Positions 52,229 through 61,912 of a stretch of 64,000 nucleotides of DNA are shown here, piece by piece. The position numbers and the translations under genes were made by a program. This stretch comes from CADEDH01 sp039201605 (GTDB taxonomy: Bacteria; Actinomycetota; Acidimicrobiia; Acidimicrobiales; SZUA-35), in assembly GCA_039201605.1 (NCBI GenBank), contig JBCCRO010000012.1, positions 84,700-148,699 on the forward strand. The letters are read 5' to 3'. Within the stretch, counting starts at the first letter, position 1. Every line of letters starts with the position of its first letter. The notes under the pieces were generated by a model, which did not search any database, had not been told where the DNA came from, and was given only the letters and a program-made list of their open reading frames with translations.

Positions 52229-53101
52229 GTGTACGGGATAGCTCTGAGCGTGTCGGCGTGCCTACGGGGAGGCACCCGGGTCGATGTGGCCTGGTGCCTC
52301 GATCCCCCCGACGGCTTCGACCCCACCGGCGCCGTCGCCATCACACCCGGCGGTGGCCGCCTGGGCGGGCTGCTCGACGGAGCCGTCGACAGTCGCCTGG
52401 TGGAGCTGTCGCTGATCGAGGCCACCGAGGGTCGCGTCCTCGACCTGGAGCTGAACGAGATCGAGGCCGCCGCCGTCGGCGTGGCCCCGGGCACTACGTT
52501 GCAGCTGTTCTTCGGGCCGGCCGACGTCCTCCCCGCCGATCTCTGGCCCCTCCTGCTCGACCGTCGGCCGGTGACGATCGACTTCGTGCTCGACGACCGC
52601 CGGGTGGTGAGCACCGCCCTGGGCGAGGCCCCGACCGCCACCCGTGTGCAGCTCGACGACGACCGTCTCCGGTGCGAGTGGAGCCCGACGACCACCCTCG
52701 TGATCTACGGCGGCGGGCCCATGGCCGACGCACTGGCCCGGGCCGCGGCCTTCGTCGGTTGGCAACCCGAGGTCACGGGTGGCACCGAGGCCGCCATCGC
52801 CCTGGCCACGTCGCTGTCGCCGATCGACGGCCTGGTCGTGCTGGGCCACGACACCGAGGCGGTCGGTCGGGTGCTCCAGACCGGGCTCGCCTCCCTGGCC
52901 GGCTACATCGGCTCGATCGGCCCGGCCCGGCTCCAGGAGGACCGGGGCGACTGGCTGGCCTACCGGGGCGTCACCGACACCAGCCGTATCAGCGGCCCGG
53001 CCGGTATCGCCATCGGCGCCAGCAGCCCGGAGGAGGTGGCGCTGTCGGTGATCACCGAGATGATCGCGGTCAAGAACGGCGATCGGATGACCGGCGGGTA
53101 G
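52229..53101 (+). CDS. XdhC/CoxI family protein
   Basis: 290 residues, translated from GTG. The C-terminal half has a Rossmann-like fold (TLVIYGGGPMADALARAAAFVGW), then GLVVLGHDTEAVGRVLQTGL and the YIGSIGPARLQEDR segment close to the YIGxxGSxxK motif of XdhC proteins. XdhC proteins bind the molybdenum cofactor, protect it and help insert the sulfido ligand. The N-terminal half is divergent from the standard domain and lacks its Cys-rich GxCxGG stretch. It probably serves CO dehydrogenase with the second XdhC protein at 58596. Confidence 0.8.
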   Translation: MYGIALSVSACLRGGTRVDVAWCLDPPDGFDPTGAVAITPGGGRLGGLLDGAVDSRLVELSLIEATEGRVLDLELNEIEAAAVGVAPGTTLQLFFGPADVLPADLWPLLLDRRPVTIDFVLDDRRVVSTALGEAPTATRVQLDDDRLRCEWSPTTTLVIYGGGPMADALARAAAFVGWQPEVTGGTEAAIALATSLSPIDGLVVLGHDTEAVGRVLQTGLASLAGYIGSIGPARLQEDRGDWLAYRGVTDTSRISGPAGIAIGASSPEEVALSVITEMIAVKNGDRMTGG

Positions 53102-53247
53102 GTCGGCGAGGGGATCACACGCCCGGCGACGAGGGCCGGCGCATCGGCTGCGGTCCTCCACCGTCGATTGATCGCCGTTCTGACCGCTGCGCTACCCTGC
53201 TAGTGCCGTCCGTCACAACGGCGGCACCGTCGAGGAAAGGCGATGCG

Positions 53248-53532
53248 GTGAGCGAGAACAACCAGCACGAACCCACGGTTGACTACGGCCGCGTCCTTCA
53301 CAACGTCTGGGACAATGCGGAGGAGGCCAACGTCGACGACGACTGCAGCCCGACCAAGGTGTGCCGCAACGCCCGCGAGTTCAGCTTCGACGGCATCGCC
53401 GAGGGCGAGGACGACCTGACGACCTCCTGGAAGACCCTCCTGGCCCGGGAGGGCAAGCTCGCCGGTGGCGACGCCGCGCCCTCGATCCGGGATCTCGTGC
53501 TCGGCGACACCGACGATCAAGCCACGACGTGA
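53248..53532 (+). CDS. Small acidic protein upstream of coxD
   Basis: 94 residues from GTG, with GAGGAAAGG 7 bases upstream. Strongly acidic (Asp/Glu-rich: AEEANVDDDC, EGEDDLT), soluble, with two cysteines in DCSPTKVCR. I recognise no family. Its stop overlaps the coxD GTG (GTGA), so it is made with CoxD and CoxE and may be a partner of that ATPase/VWA pair. TACCCT at 53193-53198 is a candidate -10. Confidence 0.65.
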   Translation: MSENNQHEPTVDYGRVLHNVWDNAEEANVDDDCSPTKVCRNAREFSFDGIAEGEDDLTTSWKTLLAREGKLAGGDAAPSIRDLVLGDTDDQATT

Positions 53533-54419
53533 GCGACGCTCCGTTCGAGACGCCGTCGAGCGTCGCCGATCTGCAGACCCGGCTGCGCGAAGTCGGCTAC
53601 CTCGCCGACCGGGGCCTGGGCACCGCCTCGCTGATCGCCCTGCGGCTGGGCCGTCCCCTCCTGCTGGAGGGCGAGGTCGGCGTTGGCAAGACCGAGCTGG
53701 CCAAGTGTCTGGCCACCCTCACCGGCCGGGAGCTCATCCGCCTCCAGTGCTACGAGGGCATCGACACTCACCAGGCCCTCTACGAGTGGGACTACGCCCG
53801 TCAGATGCTGCACGTGCGGGCCCTGTCGCAGCACGAGCTGGCCGACGCCGACACCATCGGCGGTCTGTACTCGGAGGACTTCCTCCTCGAGCGCCCCCTG
53901 CTGCGGGCGGTGCGGTCCGGCGGTGATGCCGTGCTCCTGATCGACGAGATCGATCGGGCCGACGACGAGTTCGAGGCGTTCCTCCTGGAGTTGCTGTCGG
54001 ACTTCCAGATCACGATCCCCGAGGTGGGCACGGTGGCGGCTCAGGGTCGACCGATCGTGATCCTCACCTCCAACCGCACCCGAGAACTGCACGACGCCCT
54101 CAAGCGCCGTTGCCTCTACCACTGGATCGGCTATCCGACGGTGGCCGAGGAGATCGACATCGTGCGGGTGCGGGCCCCGGGCGTGACCGAGGTGCTGGCC
54201 CGCAAGGTCGTCGACGCCGTCCATCGCCTGCGGGACATGGACCTGGCCAAGCCGCCGGGTGTGGCCGAGACCCTCGATTGGGTGGAGTCGCTCGGCGCCA
54301 TCGACGCCGACGACCTCGACCCCCGGACGGCGGCCGACACCCTGGGTGCGGTGGTCAAGGACCGGGACGACCTCGACCTGGTGGCGTCCGACATCGGTCG
54401 GGTGGCCCCCGGGGGCTGA
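53529..54419 (+). CDS. coxD: MoxR-type AAA+ ATPase, CoxD
   Basis: 296 residues. Walker A LLEGEVGVGKTELAKCL (about 45-53), Walker B AVLLIDEIDRADDEFEAFLLE (about 135), sensor 1 IVILTSNRTRE and arginine finger LKRRCLYHWI. CoxD of carboxydotrophs is a MoxR-type chaperone ATPase needed for assembly of the [CuSMoO2] active site of CO dehydrogenase; the LKRRCLYHWIxYP pattern is the CoxD branch. Starts in a GTGA overlap; coxE follows 5 bases later. Confidence 0.9.
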   Translation: MSDAPFETPSSVADLQTRLREVGYLADRGLGTASLIALRLGRPLLLEGEVGVGKTELAKCLATLTGRELIRLQCYEGIDTHQALYEWDYARQMLHVRALSQHELADADTIGGLYSEDFLLERPLLRAVRSGGDAVLLIDEIDRADDEFEAFLLELLSDFQITIPEVGTVAAQGRPIVILTSNRTRELHDALKRRCLYHWIGYPTVAEEIDIVRVRAPGVTEVLARKVVDAVHRLRDMDLAKPPGVAETLDWVESLGAIDADDLDPRTAADTLGAVVKDRDDLDLVASDIGRVAPGG

Positions 54420-54424
54420 TCCCG

Positions 54425-55582
54425 GTGATCGACACCGAACAGACGGCGACCGCAGGACCGGACCCCGACATCGTCGACCGGTTGGTCGAGTTCGGGGGAG
54501 CGCTGCGCATGGCCGGGCTCCCGATCGGCAGCGACGACGTCCTGGCCTTCTGCGCCGCCGTGGCCGAGCTGAGCCCGTCAGACTCCGAGGACGTGTACTG
54601 GTCGGGCCGCACCACCCTGGTGAACCGTCGGGACCACATCCCGGTCTACGACGAGGTGTTCCGCACCTTCTTCCTCCGCCTGCCCGACATCTCGGCCGAG
54701 CGGAAGAAGACCAAGGATCGCAACGTGCCCCAGGGTTCGACCGGCACGATCAACGTGCCCGACGCCGAGCCGGGGGAACGGGAGGCCGAGGAGCCGCCAC
54801 TGGTGCTCGGGCTCCAGGCGTCGTCGCTGGAGATCGAGCGCACCAAGACGTTCTCCGCCTGCTCCGAGGACGAGCTGGCGGCGGTGCGACGCATGATCGC
54901 CACCGTCCGCCTGGAGCCGCCCAAGCGGCGCACCCGGCGCTACTGGGCCGACGCCGCCGGGGGTCAGCTCGACATCCGCCGCATGGCTCGGGCCGCCATG
55001 AACGTGAACGACGGCTCGCCGAGCCTGCTGCGCATGGACCGCAAGGAGAAGGCCCGTCCCGTGGTGCTGCTGCTCGACATCTCGGGATCGATGGCCGACC
55101 ACTCCCGCAATCTGCTGCAGTTCGCCTACTCGATGCGGCGGGCGGCGCAGAAGGTGGAGGTGTTCTGCTTCGGCACCCGCCTCACCCGGATTACGCCGCT
55201 GCTCGACCGCCGGGACCCCGACGCCGCGATGCGCCTGGCGGCCGAGCGGGTGCTCGACTGGGACGGCGGCACCCGTATCGGCGACTCGATCGAGGCCTTC
55301 GTGAGGAACTGGGGTCGCCGAGGCCTCAGCCGGGGTGCCACCGTCGTCATCTGCTCCGACGGGCTCGACCGGGGCGACCCCGCCACCCTGGCCGAGGCGA
55401 TCGAGAAGCTGGAGCGCCTGTCGCACCGGATCATCTGGATGAACCCGCTGCACGACGCCGCCGAGGGCTCGCCCCCGACGCTGGCCATGGCCGTGGCCGG
55501 GCCCCACGTCGACGAGGTGGCCTCGGGCAAGGATCTGGCCAGCCTGGAGGCCTTCGCCGCCCGGCTCCCCCACATCGGATGA
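54425..55582 (+). CDS. coxE: VWA-domain protein, CoxE
   Basis: 385 residues. The N-terminal helical part (GGALRMAGLPIGSDDVLAFC) is the CoxE-type domain. A charged linker leads to a von Willebrand A domain with a complete MIDAS start, LLLDISGSMADHS (near 218), then FCFGTRLTRIT and VVICSDGLDRGDP. CoxE pairs with CoxD in copper insertion or active-site maturation of CO dehydrogenase. Translated from GTG. Confidence 0.9.
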   Translation: MIDTEQTATAGPDPDIVDRLVEFGGALRMAGLPIGSDDVLAFCAAVAELSPSDSEDVYWSGRTTLVNRRDHIPVYDEVFRTFFLRLPDISAERKKTKDRNVPQGSTGTINVPDAEPGEREAEEPPLVLGLQASSLEIERTKTFSACSEDELAAVRRMIATVRLEPPKRRTRRYWADAAGGQLDIRRMARAAMNVNDGSPSLLRMDRKEKARPVVLLLDISGSMADHSRNLLQFAYSMRRAAQKVEVFCFGTRLTRITPLLDRRDPDAAMRLAAERVLDWDGGTRIGDSIEAFVRNWGRRGLSRGATVVICSDGLDRGDPATLAEAIEKLERLSHRIIWMNPLHDAAEGSPPTLAMAVAGPHVDEVASGKDLASLEAFAARLPHIG

Positions 55583-55706
55583 CGGTCGTGCGGGGTCGAC
55601 GTGTCGAGGCGGCGGGCGAAGCGGATACGCCCACCGGCGACGGCGTCACCAGGGCGAGGATGCGACGAAGCCAACGACGGCCCTCGGGCGATGGGAGACT
55701 GCGACG

Positions 55707-56006
55707 ATGAGTAGGTGGAGTGTGTCGATCAAGGCCGACGGCGACCGGCCGATGGAACTCGACGAGATCGTGGCCCTGGCCGACGCCGTCGCCCCCCTCG
55801 GCGGGGTGGCGTCCGGCGTGGGTGCCATGAGCTACGGGGCCCAGATCCTGGTCGACGCCGACTCGGCCGACGCCGCGGTGGAGCAGGCCATCCCGCTGTT
55901 CGCCCAGGCGGTGGAGACGGCGGGCATCCCGTCCTGGCCGGTGAGCAAGGCGGAGGTCATCGGCGAGGAGGACGACTTCATCGACGACGAGGGCATTCCC
56001 ACATGA
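55707..56006 (+). CDS. Small protein of unknown function
   Basis: 99 residues, soluble and acidic, with a ferredoxin-like alternation of strand and helix: WSVSIKADGD, a helix MELDEIVALADAVAPLG, GAQILVDADSADAAVEQAIPLF, then a strand AEVIGEE. Such a pattern suggests an ACT- or ferredoxin-like fold, but I cannot name a family. GGGAG 9 bases upstream supports the ATG. Overlaps the next gene by 4 bases (ATGA). Confidence 0.6.
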   Translation: MSRWSVSIKADGDRPMELDEIVALADAVAPLGGVASGVGAMSYGAQILVDADSADAAVEQAIPLFAQAVETAGIPSWPVSKAEVIGEEDDFIDDEGIPT

Positions 56007-56440
56007 TCCGCCTCGGTTCGCTCGCCGGCTACCCCTTCGAGGGGCCTCGGGTGCTCGGGGGCTGGCAGGCGCCCACCGCCGGCGCCGTCTACGTCATCCT
56101 CTACCGGGCCGATCCGGAGGGGAAGCCCCACGACTTCGCCGTCATCGACGTCGACCACGCCGACGACCTGAGCCAGGCCCGCCTCCCGTTCAACCACCCC
56201 CGAGCCAAGTGTTGGGAGCGGCGGGCGGGCAACAAGTGGGGGATCCACATCGCCACCTACGAGGTGCCGGGAGGGACGGCCGCCCACCGGGAGCAGATCG
56301 TCAAGGAACTGCTTGCGGTCTACAAGCCCGGCTGCGCACCGGAGAAGTACGACCAGGCGTGGGAGGACGAGTGGATCGGCAGCTACGACGCGCCGACCAC
56401 GGGCCCCCTCACCACCAACCGCGACCCGAACGAGACCTAG
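56003..56440 (+). CDS. GIY-YIG-like small protein (tentative)
   Basis: 145 residues. AGAVYVILYRADPEGKPHDFAVIDVDH followed by LPFNHPRAKCWERRAGNKWGIHIATYEVPG and EQIVKELLAVYKPGCAP follows the order of elements in small GIY-YIG-related proteins (first strand, then the NHP and CW segments, then ELxxxYxPxC). The two GIY and YIG tyrosine motifs are not intact, so nuclease activity is doubtful. Coupled to the preceding small gene and convergent with the small membrane-protein series. Confidence 0.55.
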   Translation: MIRLGSLAGYPFEGPRVLGGWQAPTAGAVYVILYRADPEGKPHDFAVIDVDHADDLSQARLPFNHPRAKCWERRAGNKWGIHIATYEVPGGTAAHREQIVKELLAVYKPGCAPEKYDQAWEDEWIGSYDAPTTGPLTTNRDPNET

Positions 56441-56482
56441 CCGGGGCGCGGCCCGATGGCGGGCGGGCGATCGCTACCGGGC

Positions 56483-56845
56483 CTACTCGGGGTGGTAGCC
56501 GACGGCCTCCATCAGGCGGCTGCGACGACGACCCTGGGCCGGTAGCGCCGGGGGTCGCTCGTGATCCTCGGGCTCCGGCTCGTAGGTGGCTCCGGTGACG
56601 ATGCCCTCGGCCATGCCGTAGAGCAGGGGCAGGGCCCCGGCCACGACGCCGCCGGTCTGATTGATGCGCTCGACGCCGGGGGCGATCACCTCGGCGTCGC
56701 CCTTGATCTTCCACACGATCTGGGCGCACTCCTCCAGCATGGTGGCGATACGGCCGAGCTGGCTGCCCAGCACGAACAGGAAGAAGGCCAACCCGGCGAT
56801 CAGGACGGTGATGGCGACGACGGAAAGCGTGACGAGTGTGTCCAT
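56483..56845 (-). CDS. Single-span membrane protein, 5th of five tandem genes
   Basis: 120 residues. Membrane helix at about 5-29 (VTLSVVAITVLIAGLAFFLFVL), then LGRIATMLEECAQIVWKIKGDAEVIAPGVERINQTGGVV (given by its ends LGRIATM and INQTGGVV), an amphipathic helix with spaced hydrophobic residues. A charged Pro/Glu-rich tail (EPEPEDHERPPALP) and a basic end follow. It is the longest of the five and the only one with such a tail. No family recognised. One base separates it from the fourth gene. Confidence 0.65.
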   Translation of the reverse strand: MDTLVTLSVVAITVLIAGLAFFLFVLGSQLGRIATMLEECAQIVWKIKGDAEVIAPGVERINQTGGVVAGALPLLYGMAEGIVTGATYEPEPEDHERPPALPAQGRRRSRLMEAVGYHPE

Positions 56846-56846
56846 G

Positions 56847-57134
56847 TCAGCTGCGCACCTTTTCGAGGACCCGCCCGAGGAAGAGATGGTGTTGCAGCCC
56901 CTCGTTGAGGACGGCGTCAACCCCCTCGGCGGTGGTGCCGATCAGCGCGGTGTCGGCGGTGTTGGCCGACGCCGCCTCCAGGGTGGCCTTGATAGTGGCC
57001 ACCCGCTGCTCGATCGTCCGCACGAACAGGACCAGGATCGACAACAGGATCACCACGGCCACGATGACGACGAAGCCACCGATGATGGCGATCCACCACA
57101 GCTCCTCTTGGCGCTCGGTCAGAGCAAACAGCAT
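56847..57134 (-). CDS. Single-span membrane protein, 4th of five tandem genes
   Basis: 95 residues. Membrane helix at about 12-38 (LWWIAIIGGFVVIVAVVILL), then RTIEQRVATIKATLEAASANT. This aligns with the third protein (RSIGERAAAINTQLEAAVVNT) over the same position, so the two are paralogues. The ending (GRVLEKVRS) is basic. The inside or outside orientation is uncertain. Confidence 0.65.
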   Translation of the reverse strand: MLFALTERQEELWWIAIIGGFVVIVAVVILLSILVLFVRTIEQRVATIKATLEAASANTADTALIGTTAEGVDAVLNEGLQHHLFLGRVLEKVRS

Positions 57135-57138
57135 CTCC

Positions 57139-57387
57139 TCAGCCTCCCAGCCGCTTGCGACCGCGGTACAGGCCGGCCGTGATGGCACCCGCCGCATCGA
57201 TCGTCGTGTTCAGTTCCTTGAGGGCGTCGGTGTTGACCACCGCAGCCTCCAGTTGGGTGTTGATGGCCGCCGCCCGCTCACCGATGGAGCGGGCCAGCAG
57301 CAGGATGGGGACCACGAGGGCGACCACGGCCACCACGACCACGGCCCCGATGATGAATCCGATGGTCCAGCCGGTTGCGAGAATCAC
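57139..57387 (-). CDS. Single-span membrane protein, 3rd of five tandem genes
   Basis: 82 residues from GTG at 57387 (AGGGGG upstream). Membrane helix at about 8-30 (IGFIIGAVVVVAVVALVVPIL), then RSIGERAAAINTQLEAAVVNT and a basic end (GLYRGRKRLGG). The amphipathic part has hydrophobic positions every 3-4 residues, as in a short coiled coil. Paralogue of the fourth protein. Confidence 0.65.
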   Translation of the reverse strand: MILATGWTIGFIIGAVVVVAVVALVVPILLLARSIGERAAAINTQLEAAVVNTDALKELNTTIDAAGAITAGLYRGRKRLGG

Positions 57388-57397
57388 GCCAGACCCC

Positions 57398-57625
57398 CTA
57401 GATCGAGTCCGCGAAATCGCGGACGGGCTTGAGGCTGGCATTGACCGACGGCAGCACGGTCGGCACGGTCGAGGTCTTCTGTGCGATCACCTCGACCCCA
57501 CCGGTGAGCGTCTCCAGCGTCTGGTCGACCGCCCGCAGGTGCAGGATCACCCGGAACAGGCCGACGGCGGCGAAGAACACGATCAACAGGGCGAGGGCGA
57601 CCGTCACCCAGGCAACGAACGGCAT
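57398..57625 (-). CDS. Single-span membrane protein, 2nd of five tandem genes
   Basis: 75 residues. Membrane helix at about 4-25 (VAWVTVALALLIVFFAAVGLF), then RAVDQTLETLTGGVEVIAQKT and a helix to the end. Only 3 bases after the first gene. Same layout as its neighbours, with no catalytic residues or cysteines. Confidence 0.65.
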   Translation of the reverse strand: MPFVAWVTVALALLIVFFAAVGLFRVILHLRAVDQTLETLTGGVEVIAQKTSTVPTVLPSVNASLKPVRDFADSI

Positions 57626-57628
57626 CTT

Positions 57629-57898
57629 CTAGTTCCCCTCTTCTTCCTTGGGCGGCAACAACTTGGCGACCGATCCGGCGTAGCGCACGGCCCCGTCGGC
57701 CACCTCTTCGATGACGGTGTCGGTCGTGGCCAACAGGTCGGGCGTGCTGTCGAGCTCGCCGATGGCGGCCACACCACCGGCGAGGATGTCGTCGCTCGCC
57801 TTGCGGATGCGCTCGATCGCACCGAGCAGCCGGCTGAGCAGAGCGACGGCGACCAGGGCCGCCACCAGCAACAGGATGTTTCCAATCCACCACAACAT
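57629..57898 (-). CDS. Single-span membrane protein, 1st of five tandem genes
   Basis: 89 residues. Membrane helix at about 3-22 (WWIGNILLLVAALVAVALL), then a helix GAIERIRKASDDILAGGVAAIG and a Lys/Glu-rich end (PPKEEEGN). A strong ribosome site, TAGGAGG, precedes the ATG. It opens a five-gene series with gaps of 1 to 10 bases, directly downstream of the CO dehydrogenase operon and its hairpins. The layout recalls small phasin- or DUF948-like membrane proteins, but no match is claimed. Confidence 0.65.
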   Translation of the reverse strand: MLWWIGNILLLVAALVAVALLSRLLGAIERIRKASDDILAGGVAAIGELDSTPDLLATTDTVIEEVADGAVRYAGSVAKLLPPKEEEGN

Positions 57899-57958
57899 CG
57901 GTGCCTCCTACGCTCCGCTACTAGTCAGGTCATTTAGCATTCGTCTTGCCTCCAGGAT

Positions 57959-58006
57959 GTTTCGGTCGTAGGCCGAAACTCCGGGCGGCGGGTGCCATCC
58001 CGCCGC
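57959..58006 (-). terminator. Double hairpin between coxG and the small-protein series
   Basis: Read on the minus strand, the first stem is 58006-57999 with 57992-57985 (GCGGCGGG/CCCGCCGC, 8 perfect pairs, 6-base loop), 2 bases past the coxG stop. A second stem follows, GTTTCGG/CCGAAAC (57959-57965 with 57973-57979, 7 pairs). They look like a terminator or attenuator that would lower but perhaps not stop transcription into the five small genes. Confidence 0.7.
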
Positions 58007-58008
58007 AC

Positions 58009-58596
58009 CTAAACCGCTTCGGGTGAGTAGGGCAGGAAGAAGCGGCGGAAGACCCGGTACAGGGCCATCCGGGCCGCCCGGATACCGATGGCGAGGCCGC
58101 TCGGTGCCGAGGACGTCACCGTCACGTCGTCGGGATTGCGTCCGGCGGCGATGGCGTCGAGACGGGCTTCGGCGTTGACGGCGAAGTCCTTCAGCAGCAC
58201 CGCCGTCACGTCCGACACCAGGCCTCGCCCGTACTGGGCGGCGGCGCCGGCGAGGTTGAGGTCCATCGACACGTCGACCTTGGTGCCTCCCGGGATCTGG
58301 TTGAGAGCGGCCCCCACCATCATCTGCGCCTGGCCCCGACCCTTCTTCTCCGCCCCGGCGGCGTCGATCTTCAGGGTGTGGTCGGCGTCGTTGCGCTCGA
58401 GGATCTTGGCGTTCCCGTCGAACTCCAGCTTCACCGGGCCGAGACCGATCTCCACGCCACCGGCATAGTGATCGGGCCCGATCTCCTCGTTCAGCTCCGT
58501 ACCGGGCAGGCACTTGGCCACGCCGGGGATGTCGCCGAAGAACTCCCACACCTTCTCGATGGGGTGTTCGACTTCGAACTCGTCGGTTATGAGCAT
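58009..58596 (-). CDS. coxG: CoxG, SRPBCC-fold CO dehydrogenase accessory protein
   Basis: 195 residues. The first ~150 form an SRPBCC (START-like) pocket: FEVEHPIEKVWEFFGDIPGVAKCLPG is the CoxG signature start, and GGTKVDVSMDLNLAGAAAQYGRGLVSDV the second half. CoxG is linked to membrane attachment of CO dehydrogenase and to passing electrons to quinone. The C terminus is a basic amphipathic helix (RAARMALYRVFRRFFLPY) likely to lie on the membrane. It overlaps the upstream XdhC-YHS gene by 1 base (TGATG). Confidence 0.92.
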   Translation of the reverse strand: MLITDEFEVEHPIEKVWEFFGDIPGVAKCLPGTELNEEIGPDHYAGGVEIGLGPVKLEFDGNAKILERNDADHTLKIDAAGAEKKGRGQAQMMVGAALNQIPGGTKVDVSMDLNLAGAAAQYGRGLVSDVTAVLLKDFAVNAEARLDAIAAGRNPDDVTVTSSAPSGLAIGIRAARMALYRVFRRFFLPYSPEAV

Positions 58597-59519
58597 CAAG
58601 CCCCCTGCTGGCTCTCGAAGGCTGCCCGGCAACCCGGGCAGCAGAAGTAGGAGGTATCGTCGCCGACCTCGAGCGGGTTGGAGGTCGGCACGGCGTCGAC
58701 CGTCATCCCGCAGATCGGGTCGATGGCGGTCTCCGGTCTCGGTGCGTCGATGGTCACCGAGGAGAAGTCGCCGGCGGCCCGCCGTTGGACCAACTCGGCC
58801 AGGATGGCCACCGCCATCTCCTTGTGGGTGGTCCTGCCGAGATCGAGGCCGGCCGGGATCTGCATGGCGTCGAGCTGGGCGGGCTCGATCTGCTGAGTGC
58901 TGAGGAACTCGCGCAGCACCCGCCCCCGCTTGGCCGAGGCCACCACGCCGACGTAGGCCGGCGCCGCCTTGAGCACGGACACGAGCAGGTCCTCGTCGCC
59001 GTGGCCCTGGGTGGCGACGACCACGATCGAGTTGGGCGTGAGCATGCCCTCGCTGAAGTCGGGGCCGCCGACCAGCTCGACGTTCCAGTCGAGCCCCCGG
59101 GCCTGGGTGGCCAGGGTCTCCGACATCGGCGAGTCGCCGACGATCACCAGATGGGGCATCGACATGACCGGCTCCAGGTAGATCTGCATCGCGCCGTCGC
59201 TCTGGCACGACATCTCGACCGCAGCGGTGCCCTGGGGCAGATCGCCGAAACGGTCGGACGCGCCGAGGGCCAGCAGACGGGGGATCCCCGCCTCGAGCGT
59301 CTTCACCGCCTCGCGTTTGAACACCGGCTCGGCGCAGGCGCCGCCGATCCACCCGTGGATCTCGCCCTCCGCGGTGTAGATGGCCCGGGAACCGTGCTGA
59401 CCCGACGACGGGCCCTCGCGCCACACGACGGTGGCCAGCACGAAGGGCTCGCCCCGATGGGCGAGTTCGACGGCGCGTTCGAGAACGCCCCACCCTTCGA
59501 CGCTGCGGTTGCCGGTCAC
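58596..59519 (-). CDS. XdhC/CoxF family protein with C-terminal YHS domain
   Basis: 307 residues from GTG at 59519. The N-terminal XdhC domain has RGEPFVLATVVWREGPSSGQHGSRAIYT and GWIGGACAEPV, the Cys-containing GGxC motif. A Rossmann part follows with VGVVASAKRGRVLREFL. The last ~45 residues are a YHS-type metal domain, DPICGMTVD and SYFCCPGCRAAFE. Molybdenum cofactor binding is expected from the first part and metal binding, perhaps copper for the Mo-Cu site, from the second (inference). GGAGG overlaps the coxL stop codon. Confidence 0.88.
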   Translation of the reverse strand: MTGNRSVEGWGVLERAVELAHRGEPFVLATVVWREGPSSGQHGSRAIYTAEGEIHGWIGGACAEPVFKREAVKTLEAGIPRLLALGASDRFGDLPQGTAAVEMSCQSDGAMQIYLEPVMSMPHLVIVGDSPMSETLATQARGLDWNVELVGGPDFSEGMLTPNSIVVVATQGHGDEDLLVSVLKAAPAYVGVVASAKRGRVLREFLSTQQIEPAQLDAMQIPAGLDLGRTTHKEMAVAILAELVQRRAAGDFSSVTIDAPRPETAIDPICGMTVDAVPTSNPLEVGDDTSYFCCPGCRAAFESQQGA

Positions 59520-59533
59520 CGGACGCCCGCCTC

Positions 59534-61911
<2,378 letters not shown>

Positions 61912-61912
<1 letters not shown>

